Of a stretch of DNA of 64,000 nucleotides, positions 26,235 to 35,627 are shown one piece after another. The stretch covers positions 32,479-96,478 of the forward strand of contig CAMWYJ010000002.1 of NCBI GenBank assembly GCA_947178445.1, in the 5' to 3' direction. How positions within the stretch are numbered: the stretch's first letter is position 1; every line of letters begins with the position of its first letter. The notes under the pieces were generated by a model. That model was not told the DNA's origin and searched no databases. It saw nothing but the letters and a program-made list of their open reading frames with translations. The position numbers and the translations under genes are program-made. The DNA comes from an uncultured Clostridium sp. Its GTDB lineage: Bacteria > Bacillota > Clostridia > Lachnospirales > Lachnospiraceae.

Positions 26235-27506
26235 CTACTTTTTAATTTTAATACTTTTTACCTTGCTCCAACTACCATATACTTTTTGCTTGGAAGCATC
26301 CAGCTTATAAGCCCTTACCCTGACATAATACTTCTTTCCTTTTTTCAGTTTTACCGTATAATTTTTTTTCTTTAATGTCTTGGATTTTGCCTTTTTAAAT
26401 TTACTGTTTGTAGCATACTGAATCTGATATCCCTTCGCACCGCTGGTAGCTGCATAAGTGATTTTTAGCTTCCCTCCTTTTAGATTGGCAAGCTTTGGTG
26501 TCTTTGCCTTTGCAACTTTGACCTTTTTAGGTGCCTTTACAGTTGCTTTTACCGATGCCTTTAAACCGTTTGATGCTGTTGCTGTAATCGTCACAGTTCC
26601 CGGTTTATTTGCTGTTATAGTTCCCTCTCCATCCACACTGATTATATTCCCATCTGAAGATGACCAGGTAATTCTGTTATCCACCAAACTGCATTTGGAT
26701 GTTTTTTCACCACCCCATGCACTTTCCCTTGCCGTCGTCACAGTAAAATCTAATTTCTTCTTGGCACCTACATTTATCGATATATTTCCCGGCAAGGAAG
26801 CGGAAAGGGATGAGGCAGGAACTTCTATCTGCTGACTCCAGCTTCCCGTCACACCTATCTTTTCTTCCGCAAGATCCTGCTTGTACGAAAACTCTCCGGC
26901 AACTGCATACCAACCGCCTTCCTTAAGCAGGAAACAGCCCAAACCAATATAAGTATTTTCCGGATTAATCATACTGGTATAATGACCAGTCACTGCACCT
27001 GTATTATTTACCCAGTCCTCTTTTTCTCCATACCATTGTTCAATACCCTCCATCATACCGGAATAATTCCACGCCAAAACCTCTGCCCAACTTTTCACTC
27101 CATTATGGCTGATTGCAAAACAACTCTTTCCGTTTGGTCTCGTATGTCCTTCACTAACCGTTGCCTCTGCCGCTCTGGTCTGGGCAATCCATTCTAAATC
27201 AGAGGACCATTTTATCGGAACATAATCAGCCGTTGTCAATGCCTCGCCGGTTGATGGGTTTGTCACACCCTCCGTACAGGCTTCCTTTCGGATTGCATTA
27301 ATCCGATTTAAAATCTCAGTCTTTGTATTGGAATAAAATGTTCCTTCCACCGAAATTAATGTATTTCCCGGTGCGGCAACCGTTACGTCTGTATTTCTTA
27401 CTGCTGCCAATACCGGTACATGATAAAACATACATACCATAACAACCATGCATATAAATATAGTGATATCTGTTCCCCAAATCCTGCACTTTTTTCTGAT
27501 TTTCAT
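26235..27506 (-). CDS. Secreted CAP-domain protein with Big2 and fibronectin-III-like modules
   Basis: The protein (about 423 residues) has a signal peptide, a CAP/SCP domain (about residues 45-215) seen in GHTRPNGKSC, AEVLAWN and GHYTSMINPENTYIGLGC, a Big_2 module (about 240-330; VTWSSSDG-like WSSSDGNIISVD and TITATASNG) and a Lys-rich fibronectin-III-like module at the C-terminus. Bacterial CAP proteins are extracellular; their activities vary and are mostly unknown. The ATG at 27506 is listed, but its SD (AAAGGGTGG) is 13 bases away; a TTG at 27515 is nearer. A decayed repeat element lies just upstream. Confidence 0.85.
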   Translation of the reverse strand: MKIRKKCRIWGTDITIFICMVVMVCMFYHVPVLAAVRNTDVTVAAPGNTLISVEGTFYSNTKTEILNRINAIRKEACTEGVTNPSTGEALTTADYVPIKWSSDLEWIAQTRAAEATVSEGHTRPNGKSCFAISHNGVKSWAEVLAWNYSGMMEGIEQWYGEKEDWVNNTGAVTGHYTSMINPENTYIGLGCFLLKEGGWYAVAGEFSYKQDLAEEKIGVTGSWSQQIEVPASSLSASLPGNISINVGAKKKLDFTVTTARESAWGGEKTSKCSLVDNRITWSSSDGNIISVDGEGTITANKPGTVTITATASNGLKASVKATVKAPKKVKVAKAKTPKLANLKGGKLKITYAATSGAKGYQIQYATNSKFKKAKSKTLKKKNYTVKLKKGKKYYVRVRAYKLDASKQKVYGSWSKVKSIKIKK

Positions 27507-27545
27507 ATTATCCAAAAAACCACCCTTTCTCTTATTGTTAACTTT

Positions 27546-27702
27546 AGACAATTGCAAAACTCCTTTTTCCAAAATTGTCTCCCAACAAAAATTAAAATGA
27601 ACTTTTGAAATATCGTATTTAGCATATCATTTTTTTGATTTTTTGTCTATAGAGACGAATAAAACTCACTATTTCCAAAATTTAGTTGTGCAATATTGAC
27701 AA
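27546..27702. mobile_element. Decayed copies of the MITE-like element
   Basis: Two blocks match the arm of the 52.7-kb element. 27546-27576 starts AGACAATTGCAAAACTCC, and 27655-27702 contains TTTAGTTGTGCAATATTGAC. Both are in the same orientation, unlike the inverted arms of the intact copies, so the locus seems rearranged. The gap from 27573 to 27953 holds this plus the pncB leader and no other gene. Confidence 0.45.
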
Positions 27703-27839
27703 TATTCAAAACATGACATTGGAGATGTGTAAGTCACATTTTATTCATAAATGCAGAAATAAATTACATTCATTAAGAAATTTTTAAGAAATCGCACATT
27801 TACTATCCATTTCAACTGTGATAAACTAATCATTAGTAT

Positions 27840-27953
27840 TTCGGGTAGAAAACCTGGTGAACGGATATATTCCTCTTTGTACGAACAGTGCAGAATCAAC
27901 ATGTCAGTATATTGAACGGTTACCAGTATTTTAAGCCAGCAAGGGGGACTTCT
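27840..27953 (+). promoter_or_regulatory. Possible structured leader of pncB
   Basis: CTGGTGAACGG near 27852 and AACGGTTACCAG near 27915 can pair over about 60 nt, placing a closed structure shortly before the AAGGGGG ribosome site. It matches no riboswitch I know. It may be an operator or an untested leader fold. Confidence 0.25.
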
Positions 27954-29426
27954 ATGGCACATCAGAATTTAACACTACTTACAGACCTGTACGAGCTAAC
28001 AATGATGCAGGGTTACTTTAACGAAAAAAGTAACGACATTGTAATCTTCGATGCTTTCTACCGCAAGAATCCATCGGGCAGCGGCTATGCGATTACTGCC
28101 GGTCTTTGCCAGATTATTGATTATGTGAAGAATCTGTCTTTTTCTTATGATGATATTGATTACTTAAGAAGTCTTGGAATTTTCTCCGAGGACTTTTTAG
28201 AATATTTAGCAGGCTTTCATTTTACCGGTGATATTTATGCCATTCCAGAGGGAAGCGTTGTATTTCCACAGGAACCATTGATTAAAGTGGTAGCTCCTGT
28301 CATGGAAGCACAGCTTGTTGAAACTGCAATTCTCAATATACTGAACCATCAAAGCCTAATTGCCACAAAAGCATCCAGGGTGTGTTTTGCTGCCCAGGGA
28401 GATGGTGTTATGGAATTCGGACTTCGCCGCGCTCAGGGACCGGATGCAGGAACCCTCGGTGCAAGAGCCGCTGTGATTGGAGGATGCATCGGAACATCCA
28501 ATGTGCTGTGCGGACAGCTCTTTGATATCCCTCTTTCGGGAACACATGCCCACAGTTGGATCATGAGCTTTCCGGACGAATACACTGCATTTAAAACATA
28601 TGCTGACATGTATCCTGACACCTGCATCTTACTGGTGGATACTTATGACACCTTAAAATCCGGTGTTCCAAATGCGATTCGTGTCTTTAAAGAAATGAAG
28701 GCAAATGGTATCAACTCCCAGAAATACGGCATACGATTAGACAGTGGTGACCTTGCTTATCTGTCAAAAAAGGCACGGAAAATGCTAGATGCCGCAGGCT
28801 TTACGGATGCAATCATCTCTGCCTCTTCTGATCTTGACGAATATCTAATTGACAGCTTAAAGACACAGGGAGCTGCCATTACATCCTGGGGTGTGGGCAC
28901 CAACCTGATTACCTCCGCAGACTGTCCTGCCTTTGGCGGTGTCTATAAGCTGGCGGCAATCAAAAAAGAAGGCTGTGACCAGTTCACACCAAAGATTAAG
29001 ATTTCCGAAAATCCAGTAAAGATAACCAATCCCGGTGATAAGACAGTGTACCGGATTATTGATAAGGAAACCAGGAAATTAAAAGCAGACCTGATTGCCC
29101 TTGCAAATGAAACCTATGATGCCAATGCTGACTTGGAAATTTTTCATCCAATTGATACATGGAAACGCTCCACTCTGATTGGCGGGCAATATGAAATAAA
29201 AGAAATCCTTGTTCCAATTTTTAAAAAGGGACAATGTATATATGAGTCGCCAAAAACAATGGAAATCCGCAGCTATTGCAGCAAACAGTTGTCTCTTCTC
29301 TGGGATGAGACAAGACGGCTTGTAAATCCACAGGAGGTTTATGTAGATTTGTCCAAACCGCTTCACGATTTAAAAATGAGCTTACTTAACAAAAGGGGGA
29401 ATAACTATGATTCAGGAAAATCGTAA
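27954..29426 (+). CDS. pncB: Nicotinate phosphoribosyltransferase
   Basis: The 490-residue cytoplasmic enzyme makes nicotinate mononucleotide from nicotinate and PRPP. Family marks are the N-terminal LLTDLYELTMMQGYF, the FGLRRAQGPDAG stretch containing the phosphate-binding Arg residues, the THAHSWIMSF segment and the SGDLAYLSK phosphate loop. The ATG at 27954 has AAGGGGG upstream and begins at the usual family position. With pncA at 19.2 kb it completes nicotinamide salvage to NAD. Its 3' end overlaps the next gene by 20 bases. Confidence 0.95.
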   Translation: MAHQNLTLLTDLYELTMMQGYFNEKSNDIVIFDAFYRKNPSGSGYAITAGLCQIIDYVKNLSFSYDDIDYLRSLGIFSEDFLEYLAGFHFTGDIYAIPEGSVVFPQEPLIKVVAPVMEAQLVETAILNILNHQSLIATKASRVCFAAQGDGVMEFGLRRAQGPDAGTLGARAAVIGGCIGTSNVLCGQLFDIPLSGTHAHSWIMSFPDEYTAFKTYADMYPDTCILLVDTYDTLKSGVPNAIRVFKEMKANGINSQKYGIRLDSGDLAYLSKKARKMLDAAGFTDAIISASSDLDEYLIDSLKTQGAAITSWGVGTNLITSADCPAFGGVYKLAAIKKEGCDQFTPKIKISENPVKITNPGDKTVYRIIDKETRKLKADLIALANETYDANADLEIFHPIDTWKRSTLIGGQYEIKEILVPIFKKGQCIYESPKTMEIRSYCSKQLSLLWDETRRLVNPQEVYVDLSKPLHDLKMSLLNKRGNNYDSGKS

Positions 29427-30297
29427 GTTATGGAAATTGCTTTTATTTACGATACCAACCTTTGGAATTTATAATATTTACTTCTGGTTCCGCTTTACAC
29501 AGGATTTGAACCAGATGAACCAGAAGGAGAAAAGAATCAAGAATTATATTCTCGTATGTTTTTTGTCTATCATTACACTCGGCATATATCGATGGGTCTG
29601 GCTTTTCTATATTGAAGACCGCCTTCAAATGACAGGAGAAGACATGGGAATCAAGGTTCATCCAGGTCCCGGTACGACACTTATCCTTTGGACCTTTGGA
29701 AAATTTATTCTGATTGGACCGCTTTTAGCTGACTTTTTTATTATCCATAATATGAATAAGCTTGCAAAAGCATACAATGTATCCTTCTCCAAAAATACAA
29801 AGGTGCTTAGCAAAGAGGATACTCTTACAAGTGAAAAGAAAACCACAAAAAAAGCAGTTCCGACTGATAAAACCATTACAAAAACAACTGGCACCGCTGC
29901 AAAATCCGTTGCAGGTAATACCACGAAAACTACCACTTATACAGGCTCTGCAAAGGCAGCTACCAATACCAATACAAAAAGGGCAGCCGATTTGGCGAAA
30001 ACTACTATAAAGCCTGCCGGAGCCACTGGTTCAAGCACTAAAAAGACACCAGAAAACAAACCAAAGGTTGTAAACAAACAGGTGATTACACCGGAAAAGA
30101 AACCGTCCGGCAACACTCAAAAAACAGAAGGTAATGTTAAAAGTGAAGCCGCTGCCACAAAAGAAACCGCTTCGAAAAACAAACCAAAGTCTGGTACCGT
30201 TACCTTAGATACAGAAAAAAAACGCCCGCACACAAGTGATGCCACCTTAACAATAAACCCTGGTCTTACAAATATGCCAACGGGGAAAGATAAATAG
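29407..30297 (+). CDS. DUF4234 membrane protein with a long Lys/Thr-rich tail
   Basis: The 296-residue protein has an N-terminal DUF4234 region with about four membrane helices (residues 10-115), marked by TFGIYNIYFWFRFTQDLN and ITLGIYRWVWLFY. From residue 130 onward it is a low-complexity, basic Thr/Lys/Ala-rich tail with no predicted fold. The start lies inside the end of pncB behind AAAGGGGGA, so the two are translationally linked. The tail could contact the wall or nucleic acid; nothing shows which. Function unknown. Confidence 0.75.
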   Translation: MIQENRKLWKLLLFTIPTFGIYNIYFWFRFTQDLNQMNQKEKRIKNYILVCFLSIITLGIYRWVWLFYIEDRLQMTGEDMGIKVHPGPGTTLILWTFGKFILIGPLLADFFIIHNMNKLAKAYNVSFSKNTKVLSKEDTLTSEKKTTKKAVPTDKTITKTTGTAAKSVAGNTTKTTTYTGSAKAATNTNTKRAADLAKTTIKPAGATGSSTKKTPENKPKVVNKQVITPEKKPSGNTQKTEGNVKSEAAATKETASKNKPKSGTVTLDTEKKRPHTSDATLTINPGLTNMPTGKDK

Positions 30298-30345
30298 ACA
30301 AACACTGTAGCATGTACATGCTTTCATTATTGCCTAATTTAAAGT

Positions 30346-30384
30346 CAACAACCGCCACTTTAACAAGTGGCGGTTGTTGCTTTT
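30346..30384 (+). terminator. Terminator of the pncB/DUF4234 operon
   Basis: A 15-bp perfect stem (CAACAACCGCCACTT and complement) with a TAAC loop, followed by CTTTT. Confidence 0.92.
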
Positions 30385-31003
30385 AAGCCAGGATTGTCTT
30401 TCCATGACACTCCTCAATTCCCTTTACGCAAAGAGACAAAATCGCAAAAGCAATCTTTGTGCAAATTCCTACAATATACTTACAGTCTTCCTCTACACAA
30501 TGCCTCCCCCGGCGAATATACTGTCTATGCTCGTTTCTGATAAATTCGCAAATCTCTGCAACGGAATGAAACTGCATGAAATCCTCCAACTGTATACTCT
30601 TTTTCCAAACCTCTATGTTCTGTTCACCAATCTTTCGGATATATGCACGAAGCTCGTGCTTTAACTTTCCCTCATACACACAGTGTTCCTTCATATTACC
30701 CTCATATTCTTTGTTATGCGGATACGTAAAGTAATCTGCGATATAATGAAGAATCTCTCCAAGCCTTGTAAAATAAAGGGTGGATAACTGCTCCATGTCC
30801 TGATAACCCTGCGTCAACCGTTCCACCCCTGCAGACACAAGTTCAAAAGTTCCGTTTATTTCATGTCTCTGTGTCAAAAATGATGGCTTGCAGTCAGGTA
30901 AAATACTTCCCACATAAAAAGCCATCCTATGCTTGTCTAAATGTTGCAAATCCGATACGTTCACAATATGCTTTGCCAGTGAAATATGTGATTTTTTACG
31001 CAT
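30383..31003 (-). CDS. Zinc-dependent phospholipase C family protein
   Basis: The 206-residue helical protein has the spaced His/Asp pattern of the zinc-dependent PLC/P1-nuclease family: HISLAKHI near the N-terminus, YVGSILPDCKPSF, and LGEILHYIADYFTYPHN. It has no signal peptide, unlike secreted clostridial alpha-toxins, so it is probably cytoplasmic and its substrate is unclear. Similar proteins are common in Lachnospiraceae. A related-looking motif occurs in the C-terminal domain of the subtilase at 10.4 kb. The next 306 bases (31004-31309) hold no recognisable gene. Confidence 0.7.
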   Translation of the reverse strand: MRKKSHISLAKHIVNVSDLQHLDKHRMAFYVGSILPDCKPSFLTQRHEINGTFELVSAGVERLTQGYQDMEQLSTLYFTRLGEILHYIADYFTYPHNKEYEGNMKEHCVYEGKLKHELRAYIRKIGEQNIEVWKKSIQLEDFMQFHSVAEICEFIRNEHRQYIRRGRHCVEEDCKYIVGICTKIAFAILSLCVKGIEECHGKTILA

Positions 31004-31309
31004 TTTCTCCTCCTAATCCATACTTAAACAAAACGGACAAGTCCACCCCGAACTACTTCTGCTTTGTATGCCGATATGCGGCTGCATGGCAGCCCTCCCT
31101 CGCACATCATGTACATTAAAGTGCATCTTTGTTCTCTGTGTTTTATTTTAATACCTTTTATGCAATGTTGCAAACAAATCTCACTGGCAATATTTACAAA
31201 CATTTTCATTAATAATGTTATACTCCTATCTGTTCCCGGCAAACCCCGCCTATACACCACTGACTGTAGGACAGCGCAGCAAAACATGACCCCAAAAATC
31301 CATATTATT

Positions 31310-31987
31310 CTATTCCCGAAACCGGTACCCTACACCCCAGACCGTTTCAATGTATTGTGGATGCAACGGATCTGGCTCTATCTTTTTTCTCAATCGTTTT
31401 ATATAAACTGCCACGCAATTATAATATCCTTCCCCCTCCTGCTCATTCCAGATTGCATGAAAAATATCGTCCTTTGACAATACCTCTTCTGGATTTTGTG
31501 CCATAAATAAAAGTACATCAAATTCCCGCGGTGTCATTTTAACCTCTTCGCCGCCAAACCACACCCGCCGGTTAAATATCTCAATTTCCAAATCCCGGAT
31601 TTTGATACAGCCAAGCGTTCCCGTCAGTCTCCGATAACAGGCAATGTTCCCTTTCACCCTGGCAATAAATTCGCCCTGTGCAGCCGGCTCTACAAGATAA
31701 TCATTTACACCGGCCTGAAACATCTTAATCTTTGCCCACTCGTCATCATTTTCAGACAAAATCAACAGCGGCTTTTGTGTGACTGCCCTTATCTCCTCAC
31801 ATACATGAAAAAACCTCTCTGCCTGGCAGCAATGGAGAAGCACTAGATCCGTCTGCCTGACTAACTCCCCATACATTAATTCCGGCTTTATAAAAACCTC
31901 CCTCACTACACAGCCACTAATCTGAAGATAATCCTTTACACGGCAGGATTTCTCCCCCTCCTCTGATAACAGTAAAATTCGGTACAA
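31310..31987 (-). CDS. Winged-helix response regulator with a degenerate receiver
   Basis: A TTG start at 31987 with AAAGGGGCG upstream gives 225 residues, normal for OmpR-type regulators. The DNA-binding domain (about 125-225) is intact, with TPREFDVLLFMAQNP, VAVYIKRLRKKIE and IETVWGVGYRF. The receiver is unusual: the phospho-acceptor position reads LVLLHCC (His for Asp) and the usual conserved Lys is Glu (YLVEP). It is therefore unlikely to be switched by phosphorylation. No sensor kinase is adjacent. It lies downstream of murA after a weak hairpin. Confidence 0.8.
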   Translation of the reverse strand: MYRILLLSEEGEKSCRVKDYLQISGCVVREVFIKPELMYGELVRQTDLVLLHCCQAERFFHVCEEIRAVTQKPLLILSENDDEWAKIKMFQAGVNDYLVEPAAQGEFIARVKGNIACYRRLTGTLGCIKIRDLEIEIFNRRVWFGGEEVKMTPREFDVLLFMAQNPEEVLSKDDIFHAIWNEQEGEGYYNCVAVYIKRLRKKIEPDPLHPQYIETVWGVGYRFRE

Positions 31988-32183
31988 AAAAACGCCCCTT
32001 TCCCTATGAAAATAAATAAAATGAAATCGTGAACCGAACTGGCTCAAAAGAACAGATATCCAGACTGGATACCATAACAGACTACAGAATGGGCACATAT
32101 TCGCACCATATCCTCATCCTATATAGGAAGTCCGGAAAGAACACAGAATAGCCCTTTCCAAACTTGCTAACAGCTAAAAACTC

Positions 32184-32236
32184 TGTAACTGCCTAAAGCA
32201 AATTCTGCAAATCTGCAGTCTGGCACAAACAGTTAC
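32184..32236 (-). terminator. Possible murA terminator
   Basis: On the minus strand GTAACTG pairs with CAGTTAC around an inner CTGCA/TGCAG stem, followed by AGAGTTTTT, just after murA. The stem is imperfect. Confidence 0.45.
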
Positions 32237-32253
32237 AAATCCCAAATATAAAA

Positions 32254-33555
32254 TCAGCCGACTTTCAGCTTGAATTTTTGTATCTCTTTCTCTGTCTCTA
32301 CGATGGCAATCTGTCCACCCAAAGCACGGATTTTCTCATCAAACTTCTCATAACCACGAAGAATATATTTTATATCTTCAATCACTGTAAAACCTTCTGC
32401 TACAAGACCTGCAATCACTAACGCAGCTCCTGCCCTCAAATCCGGCGCCACAATATTCGCACCAACAAAACCTTCCACACCATCAATAATAGCAGTGTTT
32501 CCCTCGACTTTAATCTGCCCACCCATGCGGAATAACTCATCTACATATTTGAAACGATTTTCAAAAATACTCTCCGTAATAATGGAAGTTCCTTCCGACA
32601 ATGCCAGAATAACTGCCATTTGTGGCTGCATATCTGTTGGGAAACCCGGATATGGGAGTGTTTTAATATTCGTTGGCTTCAGACGGTGGTTGCTCACAAC
32701 ACGAACCGCATCATCATACTCCATTACGACAGCACCAATTTCTTTCAATTTGGAAGATATCGCTTCTAAATGCTTTGGAATAACATTCTTAATTGTAATA
32801 TCTCCTTTTGTTGCCGCAGCAGCTACCATAAAGGTTCCTGCCTCTATCTGATCCGGAATAATAGAGTATTCCGTTCCGTGTAACTGTTCCACACCACGAA
32901 TCCGGATTACATCTGTTCCTGCACCCTTGATATTTGCTCCCATACTGTTCAGGAAGTTTGCTACGTCTACAATATGTGGTTCCTTCGCCGCATTTTCAAT
33001 GACTGTTTTACCATTTGCAAGTGCTGCTGCCATCATAACATTAATGGTTGCACCAACCGATACCACATCCATATAGATATGGTTACCTATCAGTTCCTCC
33101 GCATCTACATGAATCATGCTGCTATGAATATCAACATTTGCACCAAGTGCCTTAAATCCCTTAATGTGCAGATCGATTGGTCTGCTGCCGATATTACATC
33201 CACCAGGAAGCGCAACACTTGACTTCTTATACTTACCAAGCATAGCACCCAGTAAATAGTAAGATGCCCGGATTCTTCGTATAAACTCGTCATCTACACA
33301 ATTATCTGCATACGGATTGATGGTTCCGCCACAAATCTGAACCGTGTGTTCATCTATATATTTGACCCTTGCACCAATACCCTGGATTGCCTGCAAAAGC
33401 ACTCTTGTATCCCTTACATTCGGAACGTTCTCAATTATTACCTCATCATCTGTCATAATCGCAGCAGCCAGAATTCCGAGGGCTGCATTTTTCGCTCCGG
33501 CGATGGTCACCTCACCAACTAATGGGTTTCCACCCTTCAACACATATTGTTCCAT
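32254..33555 (-). CDS. murA: UDP-N-acetylglucosamine 1-carboxyvinyltransferase
   Basis: The 433-residue enzyme catalyses the first committed step of peptidoglycan synthesis, adding enolpyruvate to UDP-GlcNAc. Active-site residues are visible: K22 in AGAKNAA, the catalytic C120 in LPGGCNIGSRPID (the fosfomycin target) and the Arg in DLRAGAAL. Length is typical. Firmicutes often have two copies; which one this is cannot be told from context, since the neighbours are a response regulator and pyrI. Confidence 0.95.
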   Translation of the reverse strand: MEQYVLKGGNPLVGEVTIAGAKNAALGILAAAIMTDDEVIIENVPNVRDTRVLLQAIQGIGARVKYIDEHTVQICGGTINPYADNCVDDEFIRRIRASYYLLGAMLGKYKKSSVALPGGCNIGSRPIDLHIKGFKALGANVDIHSSMIHVDAEELIGNHIYMDVVSVGATINVMMAAALANGKTVIENAAKEPHIVDVANFLNSMGANIKGAGTDVIRIRGVEQLHGTEYSIIPDQIEAGTFMVAAAATKGDITIKNVIPKHLEAISSKLKEIGAVVMEYDDAVRVVSNHRLKPTNIKTLPYPGFPTDMQPQMAVILALSEGTSIITESIFENRFKYVDELFRMGGQIKVEGNTAIIDGVEGFVGANIVAPDLRAGAALVIAGLVAEGFTVIEDIKYILRGYEKFDEKIRALGGQIAIVETEKEIQKFKLKVG

Positions 33556-33694
33556 AAAGCACCTCTTAATGCATCGTCGTCTGTTATTTTCCTTGTTAAT
33601 ATACAGACGTAATTAGATTCATTATATCATGAATGCCTGATTTGTAAACTGTTTTTCTTTTCCACTCAAAAAAACTTAAGTATTTCTTAAGATT

Positions 33695-34132
33695 CTACCA
33701 TTTAATTGTCTCGCCCTGATTCTCTGCTTCACAATATACACAGCGGTATGTCCGTTTTTCCCGGTCTGTCAGTTTAAAGATCTGTAAAATCCCCTGTTCT
33801 GTGGTAGTAATGCATCTCGGATTCTTACATTTCACAATATTTACAATACGTTCCGGTAAATCTACCTTCTTTTTCTCCACCGTCATACCATCTTTAATAA
33901 TACTGACTGTAATATTGGGGTCCACATAACCCAAAATATCTAAGTTAATATCATAATCCGAATGATCAATCTTTAAGATATCTTTCCTGCCCGATTTTTT
34001 GCTTGTGGCATTTTTTATAATAGCAACTGAACAGTCTAATTTATCCAGACCTAGATATTTGTACACAACCATAGCCTTTCCGGCTGTAATATGGTCAAGA
34101 ACGATTCCGTTTTGTATGCTGTCAATATTCAT
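33695..34132 (-). CDS. pyrI: Aspartate carbamoyltransferase regulatory subunit
   Basis: The 145-residue protein has an N-terminal allosteric nucleotide-binding domain (IQNGIVLDHI, the start pattern of the family) and a C-terminal zinc domain with four Cys (KCKNPRC and YRCVYCE). It pairs with PyrB to give a feedback-regulated ATCase in pyrimidine synthesis. It lies 19 bp after pyrB in the same operon. Confidence 0.95.
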   Translation of the reverse strand: MNIDSIQNGIVLDHITAGKAMVVYKYLGLDKLDCSVAIIKNATSKKSGRKDILKIDHSDYDINLDILGYVDPNITVSIIKDGMTVEKKKVDLPERIVNIVKCKNPRCITTTEQGILQIFKLTDREKRTYRCVYCEAENQGETIKW

Positions 34133-34151
34133 ATCGATACCTCCGTTCTTC

Positions 34152-35069
34152 CTATACTTCTAATCCAAGCATTGTCATAATCAATGCCATTCTTACATAC
34201 TTTCCATTTAGCGCCTGACGGAAATAGCAGGCACGCGGATCATCATCCACTTCCACCGCAATTTCATTTACTCTTGGCAGTGGATGTAAAATACTCAAAT
34301 CGGTCTTTGCTTTCTTTAGCTTTTGCGCATCTAAAATATATGTATCCTTTAATCGAATGTAATCTGCTTCATTAAAAAAACGTTCCTTCTGCACTCTTGT
34401 CATATAAAGAATATCCAATCGGCCGATTACCTCATCAATGGTACGTACCTGTTCATAATAAAGACCTTTTTTTTCAAAAATTTCCTCCCTTAAATATTCC
34501 GGAATCTCTAATTCCTCTGGAGAAATCATTACAAAATGAATGTTATCATACCTGGACAATGCCTTGATCAGAGAATGTACTGTGCGGCCAAACTTTAAAT
34601 CTCCGCAAAAACCAATCGTAATATTGCCAAACTGTCCCTTCTCTCTGCGAATTGTGAGCAAATCTGTTAACGTCTGGGTTGGATGATTGTGGCCTCCATC
34701 CCCCGCATTGATAATGGGCGAATCCGACTTCAAAGAGGCCAGGTAAGGCGCCCCTTCCTTTGGATGCCGCATTGCAATAATATCCGCATAGCAGGATACA
34801 ACCTTCACCGTATCCCCCACACTCTCTCCCTTTGTAGAAGAAGAGGAATCAGCCGAAGAAAAACCAAGTACATTCCCGCCTAACTCCATCATCGCTGCTT
34901 CAAAACTTAAACGGGTTCTTGTACTCGGTTCAAAAAATAAGGTTGCCAGCTTCTTGCCCTCACAAACCTTGGAATATTTTTCTTTGTTGGCAATGATATC
35001 ATCTGCCAAATCTAACAGCTTATCAATCTCTTCCACCGACAAATCCATCGGGTCAATCAAATGCTTCAT
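34152..35069 (-). CDS. pyrB: Aspartate carbamoyltransferase catalytic subunit
   Basis: The 305-residue enzyme joins carbamoyl phosphate and aspartate. It has the carbamoyl-phosphate site [22 protein letters not shown] and HPLPR, all intact. The ATG at 35069 follows AAGGAG by seven bases. An upstream in-frame ATG at 35099 is less likely. It is the third gene of an operon that starts with a FapA-like gene; no other pyr genes are in the window. Confidence 0.96.
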   Translation of the reverse strand: MKHLIDPMDLSVEEIDKLLDLADDIIANKEKYSKVCEGKKLATLFFEPSTRTRLSFEAAMMELGGNVLGFSSADSSSSTKGESVGDTVKVVSCYADIIAMRHPKEGAPYLASLKSDSPIINAGDGGHNHPTQTLTDLLTIRREKGQFGNITIGFCGDLKFGRTVHSLIKALSRYDNIHFVMISPEELEIPEYLREEIFEKKGLYYEQVRTIDEVIGRLDILYMTRVQKERFFNEADYIRLKDTYILDAQKLKKAKTDLSILHPLPRVNEIAVEVDDDPRACYFRQALNGKYVRMALIMTMLGLEV

Positions 35070-35101
35070 TCCTGTTCTCCTTCCCTCATACTGTTCCATA
35101 C

Positions 35102-35611
35102 TTAATACATATCATCCGCATTATCCGGATTCTCCGGGTGTCTGAGTTTTACACCATTTTCTGCAAAATACTGCTCAATCTGCCCACGGTCTTCCTTTGA
35201 ACACCTCAATACATAACGCTTCCGATTGGCATATACCCGCACCTCTATGGTACTAATCTCATCATTTACGATACGGTAATTCTCCATCTCTTCCCACCTT
35301 AAAAAAGTGGTTCCGATAAAGATTCCAAGAGGTGCAACCCCGCTTTGTATCCTGCTGTTAAAGAATATGAGCAACACAAAAGCAACAAGAGCGGGTAAAA
35401 ACCGGTAACTGTGAAAATACAACATCACTGCCACCAAAAGTAACGCTACATTCACATAAACAATCTCCAGTGTTCCAATCTGTCTTCCGTAACGGCTTTC
35501 GATTGTTATCTCCTTTTGCTTATCAATTGTAGAAAATGCAATCAACGCTGCCATAAAAAAACCTAAAAACAGAATAATGGAAAGACCGTTGAGCCACATA
35601 TCAACCTTCAA
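35102..35611 (-). CDS. Small membrane protein of unknown function
   Basis: The 169-residue protein has an N-terminal membrane helix, two more around residues 50-90, then a hydrophilic C-terminal domain with [12 protein letters not shown], which looks like a small beta-rich PH-like or DUF5673-type fold. It lies 16 bp after the FapA-like gene and 32 bp before pyrB, so it is co-transcribed with both. I cannot assign a function; the DUF5673 link is from memory and uncertain. Confidence 0.65.
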   Translation of the reverse strand: MKVDMWLNGLSIILFLGFFMAALIAFSTIDKQKEITIESRYGRQIGTLEIVYVNVALLLVAVMLYFHSYRFLPALVAFVLLIFFNSRIQSGVAPLGIFIGTTFLRWEEMENYRIVNDEISTIEVRVYANRKRYVLRCSKEDRGQIEQYFAENGVKLRHPENPDNADDMY

Positions 35612-35627
35612 ATTCTCTCACTCCAAC

